Source of the DNA: Liolophura sinensis
Taxonomy: Eukaryota; Mollusca; Polyplacophora; Chitonida; Chitonidae
Assembly: GCF_032854445.1 (NCBI RefSeq)
Contig: NC_088300.1
Coordinates: forward strand, 35,505,608 to 35,569,607
Direction: 5' to 3'
DNA: 64,000 nt
Shown here: in pieces, positions 47,457 to 57,499 of the stretch
How positions within the stretch are numbered: position 1 is the first letter of the stretch
Layout: every line of letters begins with the position of its first letter
Program-made: the position numbers and the translations under genes
The notes under the pieces: model-generated
The model's input: the letters and a program-made list of their open reading frames with translations, nothing else
What the model was told of the DNA's origin: nothing
Databases searched by the model: none

Positions 47457-47936
47457 GTATGATGCGCTTGGTTGCTTGTGCTTGGAATAAATGTTGACAA
47501 TGTTTATATGGTTAATTATCAGTTAAAATGGCAGCATTTCTAAATTCCAAATCTCTTTGTGAGACCTTGGTGACAGAAATTGGTGAATGGCTCTCACAAG
47601 GCTGTTTTGCCAGGTCTCATGTTCTGTGAAGTTTTATAGAGTTTTAAAATAAAGAAAACTACATGTATTTGTTCTGATGTTTTCTGTAGAAGTTTGGATT
47701 AAACCCTGTGGTACATATATTGAGAACTTTCAAGAATCATTCAATGTCAGTGTAAGGTTTTGTTTCTTGTAGTATTGCAGTCATATCCTGGCGATTGTGT
47801 AATTGATCAAAGAAAGTAAATTTTGTCCTAAGCTACATGAGAATATGTAACACTGGTAGAGCTTGCCTCACCCTTTATATTTTTATCAAATATTCTGGCC
47901 ACAGTACTTTTCCACTTTTGCATTTTTTTTATCCAG
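47457..47936. other. Intron with no recognised content
   Basis: 480 bases of A+T-rich sequence; no known repeat seen. Confidence 0.55.
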
Positions 47937-48347
47937 AAGAGAGCTTATGCCAGCGGCAGAAAATGACCTTAACTATTATGAATGAAACCTTGACAAACCT
48001 GAGTCGAGTTGACAACATTACCTACGGCCAGATAATGACATTTGCTCAGAACAACAACATCATGCAGTTCATCTCCCAGATGTTCCAGATCAATTTTGCT
48101 CAACTGCAAGAAAGTTCGAGTGAAGTACAGGGCCTCAGTATAGGCACACTTATAAATATGACTCGGTCATCTTTAGCCTTGCCTTACCCCAACTGTACGT
48201 ACGACAGGCAAGAGTTTGAGCCCGTGCAGTGTTTGAGATACACAAATGGAAGCATCCAGCTGTGTTACTGTGCCGATGTTGAGACTGGAGAGAAGCTGGG
48301 AAGCCAGGTGACCTATTACCCATGGAAACCCGTCTGCCCTCGTCAAG
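47937..48347 (+). CDS. Thyroglobulin type-1 domain exon
   Basis: 411 bases, phase 1-1, acceptor ATCCAG and donor GTCAGG. Clear diverged relative of the unit Tg1: the C-terminal half (LALPYPNCTYD, FEPVQC, QLCYCADVETGE) is nearly identical while the helical C1-C2 insertion has changed much more (for example NNNIMQFISQMFQ). One extra residue in GSQVTYY. Confidence 0.88.
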
Positions 48348-49174
48348 GTCAGGAAAGATGCCACAATACATTCTTTATAATATGATTGTTTCTGCTACTA
48401 CTCGGGGCTAAAAGTTCACTAGCCAACCAGTGGTTTGTCTGTAGTGCACTGATTGATCTTGGAACTCTAAAATCATTCATTTAATTTTTTCTCACTGTAA
48501 CCAATATGATTTCGACCAATCAGGTTGAATTCAGTCTCGCTGGATCAAGTGTGCACATGTGGCTTTAGGTCAGGAGGTTTGTCAGGTTTATGCACCCTGG
48601 GTGGAGGGCAATAGCACTTTCTCCACCCACACACCAGACCGCCTGTCAGGAAATCAAAATTCATTGTGGCATTTACAGCAAATCTATGCATATAAGAGCT
48701 CCTTTTACAACCTTTTGCATGGCCGGCAACATTCTTCCAAGTGGTGAATCAAGGCAGAAGTGGTTTAGGATATATCTGTCTTGAAATCTAATTAATGTAT
48801 GATATTAAAATTGGATAAGTTTTATAGGATCTGTTAAAAAAATGTAATTTAAACTTTCTAAAAGTTGCAAGGGGCTGTGAAGCTCCACCTGATGGTTTAA
48901 CGTCGTGTGCGATATCTGATGAATTTAGAAGACTGTCTTGGATAATATTTGGCCTGCATAGAAAGTAAATTGATATCCTGATAACACGGAGGTTTTCAAA
49001 ATTGCAGAATGCGTTGACAATTATTGTATGCAATTCTTTTGGGTAGCATAAAATAAGTAGGAGAATTGTCTGAACATTAATTTTTTAATTCATTGCGAAG
49101 GTATCTTTCTACTTGATTTTTTTTTTTTTTGACCTGTTTTGCCCTCCTGAAGGTGATCAATTGTGCTGTTGCAG
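48348..49174. other. Intron with no recognised content
   Basis: 827 bases. No SINE or minisatellite recognised. Confidence 0.5.
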
Positions 49175-49332
49175 GCTCGTGTGGGCCGAACATGGGCACA
49201 TGTTGGAATGGAGGCTCTTGTATGATGTCAGGGGCTGGGTACCGCTGTATGTGTGCCTGTGGGTACACAGGTCAACACTGTGAGTCCCCAGCCTGGGTGT
49301 CTACAACCCCACCTCCCACACACCCTTGTCAG
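49175..49332 (+). CDS. EGF-like domain with seventh cysteine, plus first C6 cysteine
   Basis: 158-base exon, phase 1 to 0, acceptor GTTGCAG and donor GTAAGG. EGF (CGPNMGTCWNGGSC, then CMCACGYTGQHC) again with the extra cysteine after C5, then a Pro/Thr-rich linker ending HPCQ, which gives C1 of the C6 module. Confidence 0.86.
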
Positions 49333-51279
49333 GTAAGGCATCCCATTGTCCATGATATTTTGTACAACAATGGTGAATGGTAGGCTAAAATTTGTGAACA
49401 GAAAAGTAAATAAATTATTTAAAAGAACAGACAACACTAGACCAAATGTATACATGTATTGATAAAGATTTTAAAGTTAAAAACAATGTCACATTTTTTT
49501 TTTTTTGTAATGTAGGATAACCGAGACGTCGTAGACCAAAGTGAGCAAAAACTGCTCATGTTGGGAAAATTGAATGGGTCGCCAGTCTCTCAGTTTTAAC
49601 CCATTTTTAACCAATCAAGGGCAAAACATTTCTAACACAACTGTTAACAGTCAGCTGTTTCACTGTTACATCACTTGTTACAAGTTCACCATTTTGCCAT
49701 GTAGAAGTGGCGTTTAATCAGCTGTTTTTTTCCTTCTGATTGCGGGGACAATTCTGATATACTTTCAAGCTATTTTTCAATGGGAAATTGGAAGTGGAAT
49801 GCATCTGGTGTTATTCCCCAAAGTTTCAACCAGGAAGCCACAATACTCGGTTTTTATTCTAATAATAAGGGGGACTGTACCTTGGTCAAGTGCCTGGCCT
49901 CTTACGGTACGTAGGGGACGTGTGACATCATATCTCTGTTTTTTCTAAATTGATGTATGCCATAGCGTCATAAGAATTTTAGATTAAAGGTGATTTATAG
50001 AGTTACTAAGCAATACCGATTTGGGTCTGTAAGGACCCCTCTTCTGAAATAACTTTCATTATATCTTTTTTTTTTTTTACTTTTAATTTAAAGTCGCGTT
50101 TCATCATTTGAGAGCATTTGAAGTGTGTCCGTATACTTACTTATACATAGGTGATTTTTTTAAAATCGTAAGTTTATGGTCAAGTGTACTTGATTTAAAG
50201 GAGTTTTATAGTCAGAGCATTGCATGATAAAAAACCCACTTTAGTGGGGGTTTTTTTATTCAAAGGCTATTAATCTTGTCAAAATTCTGAAAAAACAAAA
50301 AACAAAGTTCCAGTAATGCTGTGTTCACCAGTATGGGTGATTAGACAAGTTTGAAATCAATTTTTTATTGATGTTGAGAGGTTAAATATTTGTTTTTTTG
50401 ATTGACTGAACGTGGATTACACATCTTGTGGGAAATTTGAGATTTTCAAATATTGCCCTTTGCATTAACATCTGGCTTGTACTTGACATTTTTTATTGAT
50501 TTTCCTTTATTTTTGTATGCAGTCGAGGATACTCTTGTAACAGTTTGTGCAGTCTTCATTAGGGTTCATCACTTGTCTTATCCGCCAATATCGTGTGCAC
50601 ACTTGTATGTCTCAAGCTCTAAACATCCATCTGTAACTTGCCAAATGTTGGTGGTTTAACCCAGGCATTCTGGTTTCCTCCTGTCCATAAAACTGACTGC
50701 CATTGTATAGAGACAAAAATTCCTGAGTGCAGCATAACAAACAATCAAATAGATTCTTAAAGAGCTAAGACTTGTATGTCCTGAAAACAAAGTTAAATGA
50801 TATGGGTCAAGATAGTCAAAATTGCTTTCTTAAATTTTAAATAAAAATGCATTAGTTGTCTTGTTGTGAGTTTGGGAGGCTAACACGGAAGCGAAAGTTT
50901 TCTGTCAATTCCAATTTTGCCTGGTGTGACATCTTTCAAGAACACTTGACATCACCCATACCCTACGCGTGGCCACAAATGACATTGTACTCTCAAACGT
51001 ACATGATGTCATTGCAGCACAAGTGGCTGATTCATCGTCACATAAGGTATATTATCATGTCATATCAGGAAGTTTTACGGGAAACTGCAGAGGATTTTGT
51101 TTTTGAGGACCCTTCATAGGGGTTAAATAGTGTCATTGATTGAAATTTTTTTTTAACTGTTGTGCTAGCTTTATTCCATGGGGTATCCTTCAGTTCAGTT
51201 TAATATTTCTGCTTGGCATGCCTTGGGACTGAAGTAACACGTTAAATCCCTGACTTTTGATGCCTGTCTTGTTTGCTAG
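49333..51279. other. Large intron
   Basis: 1,947 bases. It contains a SINE-2-like tail (about 50660-50756), an A5C3 / G5T5 hairpin near 50230-50257, and a block near 50828-50935 that is a diverged relative of the 95-base repeat at 57921-58110. Nothing coding seen. Confidence 0.55.
50660..50756 (+). mobile_element. Decayed SINE-2 tail
   Basis: CTGGTTTCCTCC, then AAACTGACTGCCATTGTAT, then CCTGAGTGCAGCATAACAAA and CAATCAAATAG follow the order of SINE-2 3' blocks. Confidence 0.5.
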
Positions 51280-51361
51280 CATCACTACTGTGGGCAAGGC
51301 GAAAGATGTCAAACCAAATGGCATTGTAGCACTCCTGAGAACTGTTACGAGATGCCTTACT
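51280..51361 (+). CDS. C6 cysteine module exon, third type
   Basis: 82-base exon, phase 0 to 1, acceptor GTTTGCTAG. Cysteine spacing C-x5-C-x5-C-x5-C-x5-C (HHYCGQGERC, CSTPENCYEMPYC). Two donors six bases apart are both in phase: GTGAGC ending the exon at 51361, or GTGAAG ending it at 51367. With the first, the last Cys codon is split and is restored by the next exon's GT. Confidence 0.7.
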
Positions 51362-51367
51362 GTGAGC

Positions 51368-52024
51368 GTGAAGATTTCGGGTGTGTTTAGGACCGTTCTG
51401 TAAGTAACTTCATTGACTCTAATAGTTATTTCACTGCTGTGTATAAAATCCATTTGATCGTCATCAAACATGTGACCGGTTTCCTACCACCATGATGCTG
51501 GTCGCCGATAAAGTGAAATAGTCTTGATTACGGCGGATAATAAAAACACCAATCAAATAAATAAATAAATGAATCAATCAATGAGTTCAAATGAATCAAA
51601 TCATTAAACCATATGCATCAGTTTTATACTCTGACGAAGGATCTGTTTTAGATATTTCTCAAGTGTTTATCTCGAGTGGCGATTCAAGTTAGACATTAAT
51701 TGTTGGAGGACTTTATTGTGTGTATGGATATGTTGAAAAAATTTTGTGTATGTTTACTATAGTGAAATAGCTGTCAATAGTTGTACAACGTCTCAGTTCC
51801 ATGTATTACTGGATGAATCCTTAATATAGTAGCCTTATTAAACAACTGTAACTGTAATTTAAAGGTTCACTACTATTAGGTGTATACACAGTATATGCCG
51901 TCTATGATTGGTTTTTAGTGTATATTCATTTTAAGAACTGTTTGCAGTTTCCAATTTCTGTTCACCTGATGACTTTTTAGAGTTCAGTAGTGAAATGTTA
52001 TTTTTTTCCTTGATTGTTTGACAG
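51368..52024. other. Intron with SINE-2 tail
   Basis: Holds the fragment at 51470-51582. The EGF exon that normally follows a C6 exon is not found here. Confidence 0.6.
51470..51582 (+). mobile_element. SINE-2 tail fragment
   Basis: CCGGTTTCCTACCACCATGA, AGTGAAATAGTCTTGA, and AACACCAATCAAATAAATAA tail followed by AATCAATCAATG. Confidence 0.65.
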
Positions 52025-52201
52025 GTCAAAACCAAAGTTGCCCTCTAATACCTCTGTCCAGCGTTCCTGGTATAGTTGACTTGGCCTTCAGCTTCAACGG
52101 TAGCTGTCCTTCTGATTGTGTGCGAGACAGCCAGTGTGGAGACTCCATGAGGTGCTGTACTGTGGGGTGTCACTCACAGTGTACACCAACTGTGGCTCTA
52201 G
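52025..52201 (+). CDS. WAP domain exon, eight cysteines
   Basis: 177 bases, phase 1-1, acceptor TTTGACAG and donor GTAAGA. Full set: SCPLI, SCPSDC, DSQC, RCC, GCHSQC. The canonical eight-cysteine form here contrasts with the six-cysteine WAP 4.7 kb upstream. Confidence 0.87.
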
Positions 52202-52473
52202 GTAAGACGTTATTCAATGTTCATTGCATTTTTCTCATCGTTGTTAAATAATTGCAGCATGGAGAGATGTTCATGCTGTAATTATTCTTTGTGATCATTT
52301 TTTTTTGTGGCTTAACAGGAGGTTCATGTATATGAAGTATAGTTTTGTGGTCCCTGGATTTTCGCTTGTTGCCCCAACAGGATAAATTTGTATACATTTT
52401 TAGGTATTGTGAAGGGGGGGGGGGTCCGTGCTGGTGTCTGGTTAAGCTTTTTTTTTCAGCTCCTGTAAAATGT

Positions 52474-52657
52474 GCTCTCATATATGAAAGGTCAAGCTTT
52501 TTCTTTCACGTCCCTAATCTAAGGTATGGTGTGTAAATGTACATACTCAGATGGAAGGTTAAGTTGCTCTCATATATGAAAGGTCAAGCTTTTTCTTTCA
52601 AGTGCCTGATCTAAGGTATGGTGTGTAAATGTACATACTCAGATGGAAGGTTAAGCT
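52474..52657 (+). repeat. 92-base direct repeat, two copies
   Basis: GCTCTCATATATGAAAGGTC recurs at 52474 and 52566 with the following bases up to ATGGAAGGTTAAG nearly identical. Confidence 0.85.
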
Positions 52658-53644
52658 TTTTTAGCTCCTGTATATTGGGCACTTATACTTGGATTGAAGA
52701 TTACTTGAAGATTGAGGAACTTTTTTTTTATAGCTCCAACAAGCTTTTTTAATATTTTTTTCGCTGTTTAAGGGCTCAAAGATGGTGTGTGCATCTACAT
52801 AGGGCTTACTTTTGGAAGGTTGAACTTTTTTGTTGGTTTTTGTTTTATTGGCTTTGTGAATGTTCTTGTACATGATGTTTCTTTGACTTTTTTTTTTTTT
52901 TTTTGAGGTTTGTAACCTTCATCTATTTCTTGTAATCAAGAAAACCTTCATGTAGGGCTACAATGTTTGTACACAAGACCATCTACATGTACGATAACCA
53001 GGTCCCCTGGTGATTTTGCCAGATTTGTCATTTTTCTTTTTTGCTCACTTTGACTGTTCTCCTTTAAAAACAGATTTCTTTAGGCATTTCATATAGGAAT
53101 ACAGTTTCTTTTGCAAACACCTATCTAGAGAAGATTATTGTCCTTCTAGCTATTTTACTACATATGTGAAGTGTCAGACTTTACCAACTTTTTGGACTTT
53201 ATTTTCTCTGGTATGCACTTTATCTGTAGAAAACTTTTCCGCATCTGTATTAGTACTTGGAGCCTATGGTACTGATCGATGCATGTGCCTTCCTAGACTG
53301 CAAGGGAATGGTTAAACCACTCACACTGGCAGTGAGCATTTGCTCAGCCAATCACAGGATTGCATTAGCCATACATAATACACTGATAGCCAATTGTGGG
53401 TAGCGAGTACACGGATTGGCAAATGCAGATCATGATTTGCATATCAAAGAACATTGCCCACAAAAACACATTTTACCACTCCTTCGATTGACAACTTTAT
53501 AACATATGAAGTCACTACTCTGCAATCTTCATGCATACTGTATGATAAACATTCATATTCTGACAGTATAATAATTTTGGTCTTGATTTTCGATTTAATT
53601 GCAAGGTCTTAGCAGTGTCTTATTAGAGAATAATACCTGTGTAT

Positions 53645-53882
53645 GGGGGGCCACCGTGGCTCAGTTGGTTAGCACGCTAGCGCAGAGTAATGACCCAGAC
53701 CATGGCAGTCGCTGTGAGTTCAAATCTAGTTACGCTGGCTTACTCTCCAGCCATACGTGGGAAGGTAGCGGGTCTCCACCAGACTCTGCTCAGTTTGCTC
53801 CCACCATAATGCTGGTTGCCGTCGTATAAGCGAAATATTCTTGAGTATGGCATAAAACTCCAATCAAATAAATAAATAAATA
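53645..53882 (+). mobile_element. SINE-2 copy, nearly full length
   Basis: Head GGGGGGCCACCGTGGCTCAG and GGTTAGCACGCTAGCGCAG, body TCCACCAGACTCTGC and CCCACCATAATGCTGG, tail AAAACTCCAATCAAATAAAT. Confidence 0.85.
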
Positions 53883-54068
53883 TCTGTGTATGACAGTGTC
53901 ATTCTACTTTATTTTGGTTTAGAGGTGAATATTTGAATGTATCGCCTCCCTTGAACAGTATGCAGTTTTACAAACTCAGCTCAATCAGGCGAGCCCCGGT
54001 GAGCGCTCTGAATGCCTTGTTATATGCTTGTCATTAATGATGAGACGTACATCTATTATGGTATGGGG

Positions 54069-54478
54069 TTTTCTATCCCTAAACATTTGCTGTTAACACC
54101 GTGTCTACAAAACTGCTTCACATAGAACCTTTAAGCCAGAGGTGCGCTAGTTTTCCATCCCAAAACATTTGGCGTTAACACCATTTCCACAGAGCTGCTT
54201 GACATAGAACCTTTAAACCGGAGATGCGCTAGTTTTCCATCCCTAAACATTTCCTGTTAACACCATGTCTACAAAACTGTTGCACATAGAACCTTTAAGC
54301 TGGAGATGCTCTGGTTTTCCATCCCTAAACATTTGGTGTTAACATCGTGTCTACAAAACTGCTTCACATGGAACCTTTAAGCCGGAGATGCGCTAGTTTT
54401 CCATGCCTAAACATTTGGCATTAACACCATGTCTACAAAACATGCTTCACATAGAACCTTGAAACCGAATATGTGCTA
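54069..54478 (+). repeat. 82-base minisatellite, five copies
   Basis: TTTTCCATCCCTAAACATTT starts recur at 54069, 54151, 54233, 54315 and 54397, exactly 82 bases apart. The unit includes GTCTACAAAACTGCTTCACA and AGAACCTTTAAGCCGGAGAT. Confidence 0.9.
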
Positions 54479-54696
54479 ATTATTATTTACCACGCAGTTG
54501 ACCCAGTAGCCCATTGAAATTAATGGTTGCCGACAGCAGACTTTATATAGCTATGCCACTTTTTTGTAACTTTTTAGTTTTCCATATTGTTAGTACTGTA
54601 TCCACAGAACTGCTTAGCTTGAGCTTTTTTGACTTATGTCATTGACCCAGAAGCCTGCTGAAAGGTTCTGAAAGCTTGTTGTCCTTTAGTGACTTT

Positions 54697-54928
54697 TCGG
54701 GAGCAGTAGATCCAGGATCAATCCTGGGTTGAGTCACACCTAAGACTTTAAAAGAGGAAATTGTAACTTCCTCGCTTGGTGTTCAGCATGAAGGGGATAG
54801 TGCAACGACTTGTTGACCCGCATCAGTATAATGGATTGGGCGAGGCGGCTTACTTGGTGACTGTGACAGTTTCTAAAATACTCGTAATATTCTTCAGTAA
54901 AACAATAATCAAATAAATAAATAAAATA
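54697..54928 (+). mobile_element. Hybrid SINE: SINE-1 front, SINE-2-like tail
   Basis: Front is SINE-1 from the B box (GATCCAGGATCAATCC) through CATCAGTATAATGG and GGCGGCTTACTTGG. It then switches to AATATTCTTCAGTAAAACAA and ATCAAATAAATAAATAAA, which resembles the SINE-2 tail. Confidence 0.55.
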
Positions 54929-55571
54929 TATTCTTATCTTATTCATTTCAAATAGATCTCGTAGCCCATTGAATTTCTTCAGTATTGGACATGTTTTGCC
55001 AATATAGTTAATAACCCTTAAAGATTGGCCATTTCCTATTCAGCTAAAATACATCTAAATAGCTATAACATACAGGGTGTCAAAATGCATGTTGTTAATT
55101 GTGTTTCTTTAGGGACTTGGTCAAAGTAGATTGGAGTTATACCACTTCCAGCAACGTGGTGTACCTGTTTGTTGTCCACATGCCAGAGGGGTATTTTGGA
55201 GGCTTCCACTTTTGGAAGGCAGTGTTTATATCATTGATGCCTTTCAGAACATTGCATTTTATTTGTGTTGTTTTCTCCTGCCAGTTCATAACTACAGTGT
55301 ATATGAAATGTTCTGATCAGTACATAAGGCAAAGCAAATTGAAGTGTATGTGTACATTCTGGACAAAATGAATTAAAATTTATTTGCATGTTGTGGAAGA
55401 TAATTGTAGTGTTCATAATGAAATTTAGAAAATGATGTCATCCGTAATGACAAATAACTTTTTAGACACCTTTGTAATTTTTTTCTAGATAATTATTATG
55501 TTTACCTTGAGACTTCAGTTAGTGTGACCAGTAAGAGATGAGATTTGTAATCGACTGGTGTTTGTTTTCAG

Positions 55572-55958
55572 GCCAGACGGAGTGTCAGCGTAAAAACTAC
55601 ACAATGCTGCTGTTAAGTGAGGCTATAAAAGCAGTAGAGAAGTACAGCTCACTTACCATTTCTCAGCTGCTGATGGCTGGCCACAACATGACTATTGTGG
55701 AGGAGCTAGGTCGTGAATTCTGGTCAGAGTGGGATCTGGAGAGAGTTCAGCGGGACTATGGCGGGGTCTCAATTTCCGTCGCTCTTCAATTATTGAAGGC
55801 GGACTACTCATTCCCAACCGCACACTGTCTGCCAAACGGAGACTTTGTCACCAGACAGTGTGCTGTGCGTGTTGACGGAACTGTCGTGGGCTGTTTCTGT
55901 GTGGATCGTAGAGGGATTGAGAGACCAAGAACTCGCAACACAGTAGGCAACTGTAGAG
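55572..55958 (+). CDS. Thyroglobulin type-1 domain exon
   Basis: 387 bases, phase 1-1, acceptor TTTGTTTTCAG and donor GTAGGG. Six cysteines: TECQRK, AHCLPNGDFVTRQC, GCFCVDRRG and NC. The N-terminal KNYTMLLLSEAI resembles QNYTMMMVKESL of the unit Tg1, so the long C1-C2 insertion is a family feature. Confidence 0.87.
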
Positions 55959-56353
55959 GTAGGGTCATACTATGACAATTTGTCGCAACGAATGTTTGTC
56001 TTTATTATAATCAAAGTCAATTGTAACTTTTGTTTTGACCACAATTGCCAGAACTGATGTTTTCTTTGATGGATACATTTACCATTGTTGTCCTGTTATT
56101 TGTTTGTGTGTGTGTGTGATCAGGTATTATTCTGTTGTTTTTTGTTTTTTTTCTTTTTTAATTTGTTATTCTCTTATTTATTTTTTTGCTATATTTTTGG
56201 TGTTAAAAATCTGTTTGATACATGTTTAGGGTTTCTTTTTTTTTAAGGTGAGAGATAAAGGATTCCATAACTCTATATTATGTTACATGTGATAGGCACA
56301 TTCATACTAAGCGACCCTAATCTATAGTGTAAAACTTTCGTTGTTCTTGTCAG
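55959..56353. other. Intron with no recognised content
   Basis: 395 bases, T-rich with a (TG)n run near 56105-56118. Confidence 0.55.
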
Positions 56354-56475
56354 ATTTAACCTGTCAGCTGGGGTGGTGTCCTCAAGGCCAGACCTGCCAA
56401 ACCCTGGATGAGTATGGACGTTACACCTGTGTGTCTAACACCACCACAGTGGCTCCTTCTACAGATCCCTGTGCG
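56354..56475 (+). CDS. Reduced EGF-like domain with four cysteines, plus first C6 cysteine
   Basis: 122-base exon, phase 1 to 0, acceptor CTTGTCAG and donor GTGAGA. It keeps C1 to C4 of an EGF (TCQLGWCPQGQTC, YTCV) but has Ser where C5 should be and no C6. A Thr/Ser-rich linker (NTTTVAPSTDPCA) follows and gives C1 of the next C6 module. N-x-T sequon at the linker start. Confidence 0.78.
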
Positions 56476-56639
56476 GTGAGACTATTCACAATTACAAACT
56501 TAATCAGATCTGTGCAGAGTTGTAATTTTTGGGTATTCAGTGTGTAGTAGTGTCTTATTAAACTGAAATCATCGATCCTTTCACTCTGTGACATTTCCAT
56601 GGGGGGTTTTTAAGAAATTTTCATGCTTTTTTTTTGCTT

Positions 56640-56780
56640 CTTTGGCTGTGCCTTTAAGACAGGCCTCTGGCACTTCAGATTTCGCCTTTTATAAACCTAA
56701 CTGACAGCATATAAGGGATGCATTCTTGAGTACGGCTGCACCGTATAAACGTCAATCAATTAAATAATAAATGAAATGCA
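56640..56780 (+). mobile_element. Decayed SINE-2 tail
   Basis: GCATTCTTGAGTACGGCTGC and CGTCAATCAATTAAATAATA are the recognisable 3' blocks. Confidence 0.45.
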
Positions 56781-56930
56781 GAGTGGCCAAGGGACATAAT
56801 CCTGAGAGAAGCTGTAGCCAAGCATTGAGAATGTGTATATAGCTGAGTGGTAGACTTACATGCATATGTAGACCTGTGTTACATACTTAAGTATATTAAA
56901 TGTTTCAAACAAAATTTTATCTGTGAAATA

Positions 56931-57382
56931 AGTCCAGCATAAGTGTATCATAAAAGTGCACCTGCTTGTAATACATTTAAATATGTGATTCAGCATAAGT
57001 GTGTCATGAAGGTGCAGCTGCTTGTAATACATATGTATATGTGATCCAGCATAAGTGTGTCATGAAGGTGCAGCTGTTTGTAATACATATGTATATGTGA
57101 TTCAGCATAAGTGTGTCATGAAGGTGCAGCTGCTTGTAATACATGTGAATATGTGATCCAGCATAAGTGTGTCATGAAGGTGCAGCTGCTTGTAATACAT
57201 ATGTATATGTGATCCAGCATAAGTGTGTCATGAAGGTGCAGCTGCTTGTAATACATATGTATATGTGATCCAGCATAAGTGTGTCATGAAGGTGCAGCTG
57301 CTTGTAATACATATGTATATGTGATCCAGCATAAGTGTGTCATGAAGGTGCAGCTGCTTGTAATACATATGAATATGTGATA
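56931..57382 (+). repeat. 56-base minisatellite, eight copies
   Basis: Unit begins CCAGCATAAGTGTGTCATGA and contains AGGTGCAGCTGCTTGTAATA plus a short (AT)-rich CATATGTATATGTGAT. First copies diverged, later copies nearly identical. Confidence 0.92.
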
Positions 57383-57414
57383 ATTTCAGTTGATGAAGAA
57401 ATCACTGTTTTTAG

Positions 57415-57499
57415 GGTTACTTCTGTGGTGAGAGGCAAAAATGTGTTTCACAACGGAGCTGTGTGGGTACCAGCTGCAGACTTGTCCCCATGTGTTATG
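57415..57499 (+). CDS. C6 cysteine module exon, fourth type
   Basis: 85-base exon, phase 0 to 1, acceptor ACTGTTTTTAG and donor GTAAGG. Spacing C-x5-C-x5-C-x4-C-x5-C (GYFCGERQKC, CVGTSCRLVPMC). It was found by phase and cysteine spacing; the longest open frame over these bases is another one. Confidence 0.7.

Larger units (their letters stand above)
52202..55571. other. Largest intron (3.4 kb), repeat-rich
   Basis: Contains an 11-base G run (52413-52424), a 92-base direct repeat, a SINE-2, five 82-base repeats and a hybrid SINE. No exon evidence seen. Confidence 0.6.
56476..57414. other. Intron with SINE remnant and 56-base array
   Basis: Holds a weak SINE-2 tail (about 56640-56780) and an eight-copy minisatellite reaching to within about 35 bases of the next exon. 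Confidence 0.65.

Noticed and set aside
47786-47936. Signal peptide or start codon just before the Tg1 exon at 47937
   Set aside because: The Met and hydrophobic stretch lie upstream of a strong acceptor and are not conserved in the other Tg1 exons.
50230-50257. Hairpin followed by T run resembling a bacterial terminator
   Set aside because: The locus is eukaryotic intron sequence; the stem has a two-base bulge and T runs are common here.
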